The position numbers were made by a program, and so were the translations under genes. The notes beneath the pieces were generated by a model. That model was not told the origin of the DNA and ran no database searches. It was given only the letters and a program-made list of their open reading frames with translations. From Tanypteryx hageni (Eukaryota; Arthropoda; Insecta; Odonata; Petaluridae): a stretch of DNA of 64,000 nt. How positions within the stretch are numbered: position 1 is the first letter of the stretch; the number at the start of each line of letters is the position of its first letter. The stretch spans positions 27,096,142 to 27,160,141 of the forward strand of contig CM054116.1 of the NCBI GenBank assembly GCA_028673005.1, written 5' to 3'. Below are positions 47,046 through 58,692 of the stretch, piece after piece.

Positions 47046-50000
47046 TCCAAGTAGCTGGTGTACCTGGGAACAATTTCATTGATGATTAAACATGGGTGTG
47101 GGCTATTGAGTTGATTTATATCCCGAATAATTTTGTATAATTGAGTTTATGGCGACAGTGATTTGATGACCTATATTCACTTTGGTTGATTGATAGCTAG
47201 TAACCAAAAAGTCCATTGTCATTTCCACTAAATGTATCTATTATTAAATTTAGTAATTAGCTTATTTGGTACAGATTTTATTTGTATTTAACTGTATACA
47301 ACACTATATAATTGTAAACGGAATTCTTTCTAAAATAAATGTAGCGTCATGCGTTTTAAATATTGAAATATTTCAAAGAATAATCTACTCAGGCCACGAA
47401 AATATTATTTGAAATCATCTATAAAGATATATAAATCTGTATTTAACGTGCTAAATTAGAAGTTAGTGAAATGGGCGAATTTTCTTTGAAATGTTATTAA
47501 TATTTTTCCAGCTCCCAAATTAAGAAGTATCAGCATTTAACTAAATAATACATTTGCGAAGAATTTATACTAATGAAACCTTAATAAAAAATTGATTTGC
47601 ATGGAAAGATTTTTAGATTTAGACTCGGTGGCGACCGCTTACTCATTCCATAAGGAGACCGTTAAAAATCGCGAGGACGGGGTGCGAGTTGATGTTGTGC
47701 CAGTCAAAAGAGATCCTAAATGAGAGAGAGAAAATGGGAAGCGAGGGACGAACGAGAATTATCTCCTTTTATTTCGACCACTCTCTCCTCTTGCAGTTAA
47801 ATGGAGATTGTTGTCCTTCCGGAACATCTTAATGTTTTTTTGCTCTCATCTTTTCTCTCTCTTAATTTACCTTTCTTTGCTTCTTTCCTTTCAGCTATTT
47901 TAGCTTTTTTGCATATGTCCATACTAACGCCCGACATTCTCTGTAGCCTCCTTAACTAAATTACCGATGACCTTCTTTCCTGTTCCGCTCCTTTCTCGAG
48001 GGACGTGGTTAAGGCTCGGCATGCAAAGAGAGGAGGTTTAACGTTCAATGTGAGATAGCGGAGGAGGCGATGGGAGAGGCTGTTCGGTTGCATGAAAAGG
48101 GTGAATGTGAGAGAAATTGAAACGGTGTGAGGAATCACTGAATCAGAGACATCACCTAATCAACGCTTGGGCGGCGAAGCTTCAATGGAGTGCGTAGAAG
48201 AGTGGGCGGGGAGAGGAGGGAGTGGAGAGAAGAGAGAATGGGGAGAGGATAGGGAGAGAGGAGTTGGGGAGTCTGGGAAATTTAATTTGGCGTGAAAAGA
48301 TTTGGAATGCTGCGTAGGCGACAGAGCAGCTTGGACCCTCCGGTCATTGCAACAGAATTATATTTCCGCGTATCCCTGCCACCAATATTGAAAATTTGAT
48401 TCGGCCGTGGATTATTAGCGATTTAATTACAAATGCGCCAGAGCAATGTTTTATTGGAAATTCTATTTTTCCACAGAGGAAAAAACTCTAAAGCGAGCGA
48501 GCGAGCATGTATGTGAGCCGCTCGGCGAACATGCTCGAGCGGTGTGTGGGCGACGCGAACTAGACTACGAGCCAGTCCGAGTCCGGCTCAGTCTCGCCTG
48601 GAATTTTGGTGAAACGATGTCTGCGCGAAAGAAAAATTAAAGCTTGTCTTTTAGGAGCTTTCGTTATAAGTTTAGAAGATGAAAAGCGTCGGAAGAGAGA
48701 AAACGAATAAAATTCACTCATGTGAATTTATTAAAAGAATTGGAAATTACTAATTAGTCTTTACTCCTTACATTCCACAATCAGGGATATTCCCCACAGA
48801 ATTCGATAAACTCCTCCCGAATGTGCTTGTTCTCTTCGAAAGACATCTTTCATTCACTGGTTGCATAGAAAACTGAAGCGCGGGTTGGCACGAGCATGAG
48901 AGCATCGCCATACATGTTCAGACATTATAGGATTTTGCGTACTTTTTAGTACGGATTATTCGAAATACGTCTATACAATGAAATTTGAAGTCATGATCTG
49001 GTTCGGTGACTCGAGAACATTTCGTATAATTCGAAACCTTTACCCATATTGTGTGCTTAAGTGGAAAGTTCGTGCGCGCACATGACAAAGGTATCGCGTT
49101 TTTGTTTTCCATTTCTCGCAAGCGAAATATACATTGCCCCCCAAACAGTTAACTTCTTTTTACATATTCAGTAGTCTACATGAAATAAAATCTTAAATGA
49201 TACAAATACAGGAATCATCTTATCGCTTCACTAGACCTTCTTTATTCCAGGTTCTCGAATTACTTCACGTATACTGCTTTGTCGTAGATCTCTCTCTCTC
49301 TTCCCAGTAAGTTTTTCGAAAAAAACTTCAAATAAAGATAAACAAAATGCTAGAAGCGCGCAGGGACAGGATAAATGAGGTTTCGTATTTGTCCACTCAA
49401 CAAAAAATTCCAAAAATATAGGTTTTTACCTTAGTAATTTGAGCACGATCTTCAATGTTATTCTCGCTATCACTCTCTGAACTGACACTTTCTTCCGAAT
49501 CATTTTCAAGTAAGATTTCTGTCTACTTATCATCACCAGGCATTGCTTGCGTTTTTCTATTGGTTGACGCCATTATAAGTTCGACTTTTTTAATCCCTAA
49601 GAAATTAAACAAAGTAACAACGGAAAAATAACGAACAATAGCTGCCTCCGTACAGCGTAAATGTTTCCCTCAGAGCGGCAAGAGAATATTTTTTGTGCGA
49701 TCCAAGAGCTTCCCATGCGCTCTGATCACGCCTTCGATAAATATCTTTGAATGGGCTTGTTTGTGCATTGATGTCAGATAAATCTTTCTCTCTATCACTC
49801 TCATTATATTGTTCTCAAGAAATGCTGAACCAAGCACTAGCCCAGATCCGAAGACCATTCATCCTCCCTTTCCATATAGCTCTCAAGTGTTGACGCCGAA
49901 CATTATCTGTATAAATGGTATTTGTGGACTATTGCGATTCATTCGCGATGTAATTTAGCTTTCGTAATTACTGTGTTTCGATTCTCAGAAAGCAGCGGTC

Positions 50001-50667
50001 GGGACCGATATTGTAATGCAGAATATGGAAGTTTTGACTTTTTAAATATAAAACTATATATGGTACATCCAACGTGAAGATTTAATCAAATACAAAATGA
50101 AATTTAGGTAGTTGACACAAAAACCTGAGTTCAATCCAAAACAAATTGCTTTTTTTTGCGCTTAATATGTTTCAGAAGGATGCTTCCCCTGTTTGATGCA
50201 TCACGTCCTCGCGATCCGTTTCATTACGGGAGAACTTCTCGAGCCTTCCTTTTCTAAAGGACTCACGGCATTCCTGAGTATGGCGAGATACGAGTTATCC
50301 CTAGCCCTGAAACGCGTGAAATGAAGTCGTGTACGCTATAAGGGTCATTTCTCTGGAAATGCCGCAATTCATTACGCCAAGTTTCTTTCCGCTGCGCATA
50401 TGAAACGCCAGATGCGAGAATATTCTGGGCGCATTAATCAGTAGGAAGTTTTCAACAATGCTTCGTTCGTCTGCAATTAATACGCTTTCTCTTACCCTTA
50501 TTCTACTATCTGGATGGAGGAGAAATTTCAATTGTCCGAAATAGAAGGGTTTCGAAGTCATTTTTCGATTAAAAAAGTCCGAATTCATTAGAAATATAAT
50601 TTAAATCCGATAAATACTCGATTACAGTAGTTTTTTAGGTTTTAAAAAAATATGTGCCGGTCATTTT
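47046..50667. other. Intergenic DNA without a firm gene
   Basis: 47046-47600 is AT-rich. 48150-48270 is GA-rich. 48490-48600 is CpG-rich. One possible exon at 49430-49573 is listed separately. No other supported feature. Confidence 0.35.
49430..49573 (-). pseudogene. Possible acidic first exon with an in-frame stop
   Basis: From an ATG at 49573 the minus strand reads MASTNRKTQAMPGDDK, a TAG stop, then ENDSEESVSSESDSENN and IEDRAQITK before a GTAAAA donor-like site at 49429. The Ser/Asp/Glu-rich start resembles the N-terminus of many DDE transposases, but no downstream catalytic exon was found. Could be chance. Confidence 0.25.
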
Positions 50668-51195
50668 TACTTTCTCCATATACGTAGTATAGGGGAAAGT
50701 ATTGTATTAATGAAAAAATTCGACTTCGAGATTTCAACGGAAATATACGTTTTGAGGTCCCCTGAACACGTTTTGACCATTTTCTCGTTGATGTCTGTGT
50801 GTGTATGTGGTAGCTTTCTGTGGGTGCTCTAACTCAAAAACTGTTGATCAGGTCCACGCGAAATTTTAAATTTAACATTTTTATAAAAGTCAAAAGAACT
50901 GATTAGTTTTTGGTAAAAATCGGTCAATCAAAAGTGGGTGTTTACTCTTGTCACTTATCCGTTATTTTGGAATATTTTCTTTAATATTTGATAAATGTAA
51001 TAATGTACTGGAATAAAAGTTGTAGAGAATTTAATTTTCTACAACCTTTGTTTGAAATATATCCCCATATGATGTATTGTTTAAGAGATATTTGTGGCTA
51101 TATCCAATATCAGAAGGCTATGGTTTGAGTTAATTTCTGTTCTTTGTAAAGTCTAAAATTTTCTCGCAGTTTCTTATAATATCTATTACTATCTA
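50668..51195 (+). repeat. Dispersed repeat R1, copy C
   Basis: Starts ACTTTCTCCATATACGTAG, with CGACTTCGAGATTTCAACGG, GAGGTCCCCTGAACACG, AAAGAACTGATTAGTTTTTG and CAGAAGGCTATGGTTTGAG as shared blocks. It lacks the GCTGCCACCACCAC block of copies B and D. It ends abruptly at about 51195, where CAGGGGTGGGG (a hAT-like end) begins. Confidence 0.88.
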
Positions 51196-51247
51196 ACCCA
51201 GGGGTGGGGCAGTAGATGGTAGCTCGTAAGCACTTTGGCTCCAAGTT

Positions 51248-51346
51248 GAACAGTTGTATAAAACTCCTTCAGCCAAAAAATTGTAGGGTAAGCCCTAAGG
51301 GCTTACCCTACAATTTTTTGGCTGAAGGAGTTTTATACAACTGTTC
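51248..51346. repeat. 99-bp palindrome with perfect 49-bp arms
   Basis: The arm 51248-51296 starts GAACAGTTGTATAAAACTCC and its exact reverse complement occupies 51298-51346. Only one base (51297) separates them. CAGGGGTGGGG motifs lie on both sides: 51200 before and 51347 after, the second continuing GGACCAGCGGCC like a hAT terminus. Confidence 0.93.
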
Positions 51347-52439
51347 CAGGGGTGGGGGACCAGCGGCCTTCAGGCCGCATGCGGCCTTTTGTAAGTATCA
51401 CTGAGTATTAAGCATGTCTATGAGACCAAGAATAGAATTCAACAATTGAGGCAACAACGTCACAATATAAATAAAATACGAGAAACGTGAAAGAAATTTT
51501 ATTAAAACGTAATTTTCGGAGATTTACGAATGAGATTTAATTTTTTTTATTCACATAAATAAGCTAAATACCTCATCCTTGAAATATTTTAAAATGTTAA
51601 CGAAAAGGTCTGCATGTCAGGAAATGGCTTTTTGCGTGTTTTATACGATGCGATGCGAATTTATAACTCCAGAAAATTATAATATAAGGTACACTGCAAA
51701 AATTACTATAAAATAGTTCATTACAAAAATTTTCAATGTGAAGTTAACTGAAGAGAAATTAATGAAAACACGATTTTAAATATAAAAAAAGTTCGAGCGC
51801 CTTTTCTCTCGTAATACAGAATTTAAAGCACGCTTTCATTACGCATTTATAATAATATAGTTACTTGTGCCTCACTCACTGACACAAAACTCTTAGGTAC
51901 TTCTAGAATGGCTAGATAACTGAAATGGGGCATGTAAATAGGTTGAGTCGCACAACCGACGATAAAAATCGAAAATCACAAAAACGTTTATATTTATGGG
52001 GTCTTTTTAACCCCAATGTTCCATTTCAGTACCCAATAAGAAAAGCATGGGATTCAGTGCAAGGCTTTCTAAAAATGCATTTTTAAATTACATATAATTG
52101 GGATACGAATTCGATAAAGAACAGTTGTCTATCTGAAAGAACAGAGTTTATAATTTTGAAGGCAGAATTTAAATACATACAGAATTAAAGTAAATATTTG
52201 TTTTTAATCGGAAAAAGTGTGAATTTTTTTCTCTTTTCAACAACGGAAATCTTTAAATACTATGGCAACGACCTAAATGCTTTTAAAGAGATCTGGTATT
52301 ATACTTTACGATTGCAGTGATTTAATGCTTTTAATGAAAATTAATGCCATCATAACGAACTTACATATCTCGAATCTCAACGGAAAGTAAAAATAATTCG
52401 AGTATGAAAAAACTCAAGTTATGGAAATATATTTTTAAA

Positions 52440-52478
52440 TATTTGTATATATATATATATATATATACATATATAACT
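52440..52478. repeat. TA microsatellite
   Basis: Run of alternating T and A around 52445-52468 with ACATATATAAC following. Simple repeat with no other content. Confidence 0.85.
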
Positions 52479-52549
52479 CAAATCTCAAAGGAAAGCAACA
52501 ATTATACGACTTATAGATAATTCGAGTTGCGTAATTATATTTTTTCATT

Positions 52550-53520
52550 TTTTTACTTTCTCCATACACGTTGTATGGAGGAAAGTATAATTTTCATGAA
52601 AAAAATCGACTTCGAGATTTCAACGGAAATACACGTTTTGAGGACCACTGAACACGTTTTGACCATTTTCTCAATAATATCTGTGTGTGTGTATGTGATA
52701 GCTTTCTGTGGGTGCTCTAACTCAAAAACTATTAATCAGGCCAACGCGAAATTTTAAATTTAACATTTTTATAAAATTTTGAAACGAGAAAAAAAGTCTG
52801 CTATGACCGGGAATCGAACCCGGGTCTTCCACTTGCCGGGTGGATATTCTACCACTGAACGCGGATGTTTTCTTGGTTGGGATAGTTCAGTGGTAGAATA
52901 TCCGCCTGGCAAATGGAAGATCCGGGTTCTATTCCCGTTCATAGCAGACTTTTTCTCGTTTCAAAATTGTTCCCAACATTACAGCTTATGCCTGTCTGCA
53001 TAGGATCTTCGGATCGGTTTAATCCATCATTTTTATAAAAGTCAGAAGAACTGATTACTTTTTGGTAAAAAATCGGTCAATCGGAAGTGGGTGTTTACTC
53101 TTGTCACTTATCCGTTATTTTGAAATATTTTCTTTAATATTTGATGAATGTAATAATGTACTGGAATAAAAGTTGTAGGAAATTTAATTTTCTACAACCT
53201 TTGTTTGAAACATTTCCCCATATAATGTATTGTTTAAGAGATATCTTATATTTTAGCTGCCACCACCACGCCACCTACGGACGACTATTGTTAACAATTG
53301 ACGCTTAGTTACGTCTTAGTAACGCTCCTATTTCCTTTATTAATTGTTGGAGCTTTGTGACTATATCCAATATCAGAATGCTTTGATTTGAGTTTATTTC
53401 TGTTCTTTGTAAAGTCTAAAATTTTCTTGCAGTTTCTTAAAATATTTATTATTATGTAACCTATTTGGACTTTTTAGAAATATTACTGGAATGAAGAAAG
53501 TCATGTGGTGGCCACGTCAG
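52550..53520 (+). repeat. Dispersed repeat R1, copy D, split by a SINE
   Basis: Begins ACTTTCTCCATACACG and ends GAAGAAAGTCATGTGGTGGC. It is interrupted at 52776 by a 251-bp insertion and resumes at 53028-53041 (TTTTATAAAAGTCAGAAG). Otherwise it is colinear with copy B, including GCTGCCACCACCACGCC. Confidence 0.88.
52777..53027 (+). mobile_element. SINE with inverted pair of tRNA-like heads
   Basis: Inserted in R1 copy D with a 13-bp target duplication CATTTTTATAAAA (52764-52776 and 53028-53040). Arms 52777-52860 and 52885-52966 are inverted copies around a 24-base loop. Each arm is tRNA-like: GTTCAGTGGTAGAATATCC (A-box region) and CCGGGTTCGATTCCCGG or CGGGTTCTATTCCCG (B-box and T-arm), flanked by GCAGACTTTTTCTCGTTTC. 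The tail (TTACAGCTTATGCCTGTCTG, CATAGGATCTTCGGATCGG) matches 332-402. Neither arm looks like a working tRNA: the plus arm has a broken anticodon stem and the minus arm lacks the expected U33. Confidence 0.88.
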
Positions 53521-54469
53521 ATTTTCTTTAATTGAATTAACCAAGTTTATTCTCATAAGCATATAAGTTAACATTCCAATTTTCAATATCATGCATATTA
53601 TGAAAACATCATCACCAATATTTTCTTCCGATAATATGTAAGATTTTACTCTACCCAAAAGACTAATTGCATCACGCACTGTGATTGAGGGTACCATATA
53701 TAATTGCAATTCTCACGTAGTATTGAAAGCACAAACATGACGATTAAATTTTTGTTATCGACTGTAGGAAGGAGTGAATAGGTTTGTTTTTCTCCAGGGC
53801 TATAAGGGATCACAATCGGAGAAGCAACCCTGATAGCAGTGACGGCAATACGAAAAAGTATTTTAATATAGTGTTTCATAGTTTTTCAAGAAATTTGAAC
53901 TCTTTTCAATTGTTAAATATAATAGCGTCATACATATTTCGCTATTGTTTTTATCCAAATACGTGCTAAAGGCATGAATGATGATACTATAATCTTAACA
54001 GAAAATATCCTAATTTTTCCATAAATTTAATGTATAATGACGATTATTCTTATTGCTCATGAAGTGCGATCTGAGTCACTATCCTTGAAAAACGAAAACT
54101 TGGACATGGGCCGATTGTCAGAGAATTTGGAAATTACGGATAGTTGCCTTAATTTCACGGAAAATTATAAATCTACTGCTATTACTCACGGAATTTATTA
54201 TTTAATACATATATGCTCCACGTGACTGTAGTTCTGTGGCCTTGGAGATTGCGTTGGTTATTTTACGAGTTTTGATCTTGGTGTATGGCGATTTTTTTGA
54301 AATATTTACGCTAATTCGGTACGTATTTAAATTTTTTGTGATTTTCGATTTTTCTCGTCGGTTATGCTACTCAACCTATTTACATGCCAAAATTCAGATT
54401 TCTAGCCATTCTAGAAGTATCTAAGAGTTTTGTGTCAGTAAGTGAGTGAGTGAGGCACAAGTAGCTATA

Positions 54470-57400
54470 TTAATACTTTCTCCATACGTAGTATAGGGGA
54501 AAGTATAATTTTCATGAAAAAAATCGACTTCGAGATTTCAACGAAAATACACGTTTTGAGGTCCCGTGAACACGTTTTGACTATTTTCTCGATAATGTCT
54601 GTGTATGTGATAGCTTTTTGTGGGTACTCTAACTCAAAAATTATTACAACAACAACAACACACATTGACGCTTTCCCTTGCGGGGTAAGCCATGCCATAT
54701 GTCTGCCAATTACCAACCCACCACCTTCCTCCACAAACTTCTATCCTTGCACACTTCTTTTGCTTCGCTTACACTCATACACTGAGTCACACATTTCCTT
54801 TTATTCCTCATACTTTTCACGTCCCTTTTTCTCAGAGTCTCACCAACCACCTCCAACCAAGTCTTGCGCGGTCTGCCTCTCCCTCTCTCGCCATTCACTC
54901 TTCCTTCATATATTCGTTTGGTGATTCTACTCTCCTCCATTCTTTCTACATTCCGGAACCACCTCAGCAGACCTCTCTCATACAGATCTGTCACACTAGC
55001 TTTCATACCACATTCGTTCATCACCCAATTATTCCTTACTTTGTCCCTCCTAGATTTCCCACAAACTCTTCTCATGTATCCCATCCCAACCGCATTCAAA
55101 CTACTTTTATGCTTCTCCTGACACGCCCATGTTTCACGGCCATACAGCAAGGTAGGCATTAAAACACTCTTGTATGCAGACATTCTCGCTTCTTTTGACA
55201 ACCATTCATTCTTTGCAATCGACCACACACTCCCTGCCACCTTTCTACCAGCATTCACTCTCCTTTTGAATTCCCCATCTACTCTACCATTTTTACTGAA
55301 CATTCTACCGAGGTATGCAAATTCATCCACTACCTCAATCGTTCCACCATTTATGCTAAATTGACAGTCGTTCACCTCATTCTCCCGATCGAACACAACT
55401 GCCTTGGTTTTGGCCACATTTATCCTTAAGTCCATTCTCACAGTCGTATCATGCAGGCTATCTAACATTCTCTGCAATTCTCCTGGGTTCTCAGCCATTA
55501 ACACAGCATCATCAGCATACAAAAGTACACGAACATTCTCTCCACCAACCTTAACACCCACCATATCCATACATGCCTGTCTCACACATTTATCCATGAA
55601 CACATTAAATAACCAAGGGGACATGACACATACTTGTCGTACACCTTGCTCAACTCTAAACCAATCACTCATCATGCCATTCACCCTTACACATGCCCTA
55701 CTTCCAGTATACACTACCTTTATAGCATTCAGCAACCAACCATTCACTCCATACTCCCTGAAAACATTCCAAAATTCATTACGATTCACTCTATCATATG
55801 CTTTCTCTAGATCAACAAATGCACAGTACACTTTCTTTCTTACATCCATGCACTTCTCAACCACTTGCTGTATGGCAAATATTTGGTTGGTGCAACCCCT
55901 TCCAGGCATGAAGCCACATTGCACTCCCCACATTTTATCCATAGTTACCTTTTGTACTCTTTCAATCAAAACTTTCCCATACACCTTTCCAGGTATACTT
56001 CAGCAAACTAATCGCTCTATAATTCTTACATTCAGTCCTATCTGCCTTACCCTTGTAGAACGGTACAATTACACCATCCTTTCATTCAGCAGGCACTCTC
56101 GAACTCCTTGCACACAGATTGCACAGATCACACATCTAACACATAAGCAAATCACTTCCATACTTCAACATCTCTCCCATTATGCCATCCCCACCTACAG
56201 CTTTTCCATTTTTCAACATATTCACTGCTTTGACTACCTCGTTCTTACTAATCCCCTCATATTAATTAATATTCACTCCAACAGATTCACTTGCATTTTT
56301 AGACCCATTCACAACATTTCCATACAAATCTTCAAAATACTTTTTCCAACACTCCCTTACATCACTCTCATCCCACACCATATCACCATTCTTTCCTTGA
56401 ATTCCGCTCACACCCTTACTCATTCCTTGCCTTGCTCTCTTCACCCATTTCCAGAACAACTTCTTATTCCCCTCAAAATCATTCTGCATTTTCTCAGCTT
56501 CATTCATCTGCAATTGTTCTTTACTCTCTGTCACAATATCTTTTGCAGCTCTCCTTTTCTCTTTATACATTTCATACATTTCGCTCATTTTCATTCTTAG
56601 CAGCAATCATTCTCACATATGCCTCCTTTTTCTCATTCACAGCCACTTTAACTCTCTCATTCCACCATGCATCACCTCTCATTCTTCCAACAACTGCAGT
56701 CCCACACACCTTAGTAGCACACTGCAAGATGATACCTTTCAATCTGTTTTAAGGCTTCTCCACATTCTCTTCTCTCATTTGCTCCCTCCATTCACTCTCT
56801 TCGGCCATTAGCCTTTCTTTTAGCACACTTTCATATTCCCATCTATTCATTTGCTCTTGCAGTCTTTCCACTTTTACTCTAGTTACCTTCTCCCCTTTCC
56901 TATTTCTCACAATCCATTTTCTCCCAAGATCTACTCTAGAGATCACTAAACAGTGGTCTGATCCACATTCCGCACCTCTCACAACTCTGGTATCATTCAC
57001 AAGCTCCCTCAACCGTTCATCATACACAACAAAATCTATCATACTTCGCTTCCCCTCTTGTCCATGCATACAAGTGGATTGACTTGTGCTTGAACCATGT
57101 GTTCGAGACAAACAAACCCATTTCCATACATACATTCACCAAGCTTTCACCATTATCATTCACTCTTGGGTCACCAAATGGTCCAAGAACCCTTTCCGTG
57201 CCTTATCGTTTTACTCCCACCCATCCATTCATATCTCCGAGCATAATTACTCTTTCTCCTGGTTCACACTTACTCAAAATATCTCTCAATTCTTCCCAAA
57301 ATTTATTCTTATCATATTTATTCTCACCGCCAACCGGAGCATAACATGCAACAAGCATAATCCTGCGCACACCCACTTTCATCCGCACCCACAACAGCCT

Positions 57401-57710
57401 TATTGACACTAATTCATACTTTCTCACATGCATCTTAGCCCTTTCATTTAGTATCAATCCCACACCTTGACTACCGTGCACGCATTCATCTACTCCAGAC
57501 CAAAAGACCAAACTACCGTTATTCATAAATTATTAATCAAGTCAATACGGAATTTTATATTTAACATTTTTATAAAAGTCAGAAGAACTGATTAGTTTTT
57601 TGTGGGTGCTTACTCTTGCCACTTCTCCGTTATTTTGAGATATTTGCTTTAATATTCGATAAATGTACAAATATACTGGAATAAAAGTTTTCACTTTACG
57701 AGATATGACG
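54470..57710 (+). repeat. Dispersed repeat R1, copy E, split by a LINE
   Basis: The left part 54470-54646 has ACTTTCTCCATACGTAGT, GACTTCGAGATTTCAACG and GGGTACTCTAACTCAAAAA. The right part from 57527 resumes with AAATTATTAATCAAGTCAA and CAGAAGAACTGATTAG, continuing to about 57690 (TACTGGAATAAAAGTT). Between them lies a minus-strand LINE flanked by the duplicated AAATTATTA. Confidence 0.85.
54647..57526 (-). mobile_element. Near full-length non-LTR retrotransposon (LINE)
   Basis: The 3' end is a (TTG)n tail on the minus strand (CAACAACAACAACA at 54647). AAATTATTA is duplicated at 54638-54646 and 57527-57535. Endonuclease pieces on the minus strand: 57526-57203 (YAPVGG, VIMLGDMNGWVG) and 57135-56749 (IDFVV, GSDHCLV). 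Connecting region: 56606-56262. Reverse transcriptase: 55984-54710 with FVDLEKAYDRV, GVRQVCVMSPWLFN, the catalytic LLYADDAVLM and a GRGRPRKTWLEVV tail. Frameshifts or stops near 57200, 56750, 56260 and 55990 make it inactive, although the RT frame alone is open for 424 codons. GVRQ is followed by V where the family usually has G. The clade was not decided. Confidence 0.92.
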
Positions 57711-58211
57711 GGAAGTTCATTTTTGTCACTAGTAAATTGGTAACCCTGAATGGCTTACGTGATTCATTTATGTGATTTTCTTATTGTCTTTGACTGTAAG
57801 TCCTGAATATCAAATTTCATGAAAATAAGCAAATAGGCGCTTATGCTGGGAGCGAAACGCGCCTAAAAATACATACAAGTATATCCAGAAATGTCTTAAA
57901 TAATGTACAACGGTTGTCTATGACAAAGCAATAAACTTTATATTATACATCCATTATTTTAGAATTTTGAATAAAATTGTGATATTTGAAAGATATGAAG
58001 AAATTATTTCTAAGAATAATTCTATTTATCATAAAGTAACACGTAAATAGACTTTTGGACGTGCAGGATTTTATTCTTTTGGAAATTAAAATTATAAAAA
58101 ACTTCTAAAACTGGAAATTGCTCATATTAAACTTTTAAGTCATATTTTGGGGTAATATTTAAAATTTAACGACAACTGCTTTGACGATAATGTAATTGTC
58201 AAGACTCGAGC
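57711..58211. other. Non-coding DNA next to R1 copy E
   Basis: 57697-57850 contains ACGAGATATGACGGGAAG and GGAGCGAAACGCGCCTAAA. The first is shared in inverse with 37340-37370, so it is part of another dispersed repeat. No gene. Confidence 0.4.
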
Positions 58212-58692
58212 CAGTGGCGGATTTAGGGGTGGGGTTCGCACATGGCGCGCGCTAGGGGCCCCGTGAAGTATGGGGTCCCGTGACGTACTGCAGTGATTCT
58301 CAACTTGGGATGCGCGGAACCTTAGGGTTCCGCGAATGATTGGAGTTCCGTGTGGATCCGCGAAAATGGGGGAAAAGGCAAGATTTTCCTGCCGCTCAGA
58401 TACCCTAAATATTGAATTTATCCCTCACACTCAGTGGCAGATTTAAGGGGCCACTTGCAGTAAGGGTCCCCGAAAAAATGTTCGTGTGTATAATAATATT
58501 AAATGTCTCAATTTAAAAACCCGTGGAACTTATATATGATTCCATAGAAAAACGATCGTTAAGAGGTGTCACAGAAGAGGGTAGAGCCATTAGGAGCGGT
58601 TTCACTATATATGGCGGGGCCCGAGAAGCGTGGCGCCAGGGTCCCCCAAATGTTTAGCGCCAGGTGCCCCAGGAGGCGTAAATCCGCCACTG
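58212..58692. mobile_element. hAT-type element, possibly chimeric
   Basis: Ends CAGTGGCGGATTTAGGGG (58212) and GGCGTAAATCCGCCACTG (58692) are good inverted hAT termini. Flanking octamers do not match. Two further left-type ends occur inside: CAGTGATTCTCAACTTGGG at about 58291 and CAGTGGCAGATTTAAGGGG at about 58433, suggesting nested or recombined copies. Confidence 0.7.

Larger units (their letters stand above)
51861..54470. repeat. Inverted repeat pair, about 135 bp, 2.3 kb apart
   Basis: 51861-51992 and 54326-54470 are inverted copies sharing TGTGCCTCACTCACTGACAC, AAAACTCTTAG, CTTCTAGAATGGCTAGA and ACATGTAAATAGGTTGAG-like blocks and the ATCGAAAATCACAAAAA end. The sequence between them includes R1 copy D. 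They may be the ends of one large element or two copies of another repeat facing each other. Confidence 0.7.

Noticed and set aside
52800..52966. Two functional tRNA genes (glycine-like)
   Set aside because: Both are parts of a SINE with a target duplication. One has a broken anticodon stem and the other lacks U33, so neither should work as a tRNA.
54692..56752. Plus-strand open frames up to 398 codons
   Set aside because: They are antisense shadows of the minus-strand LINE, whose endonuclease and RT motifs are clear.
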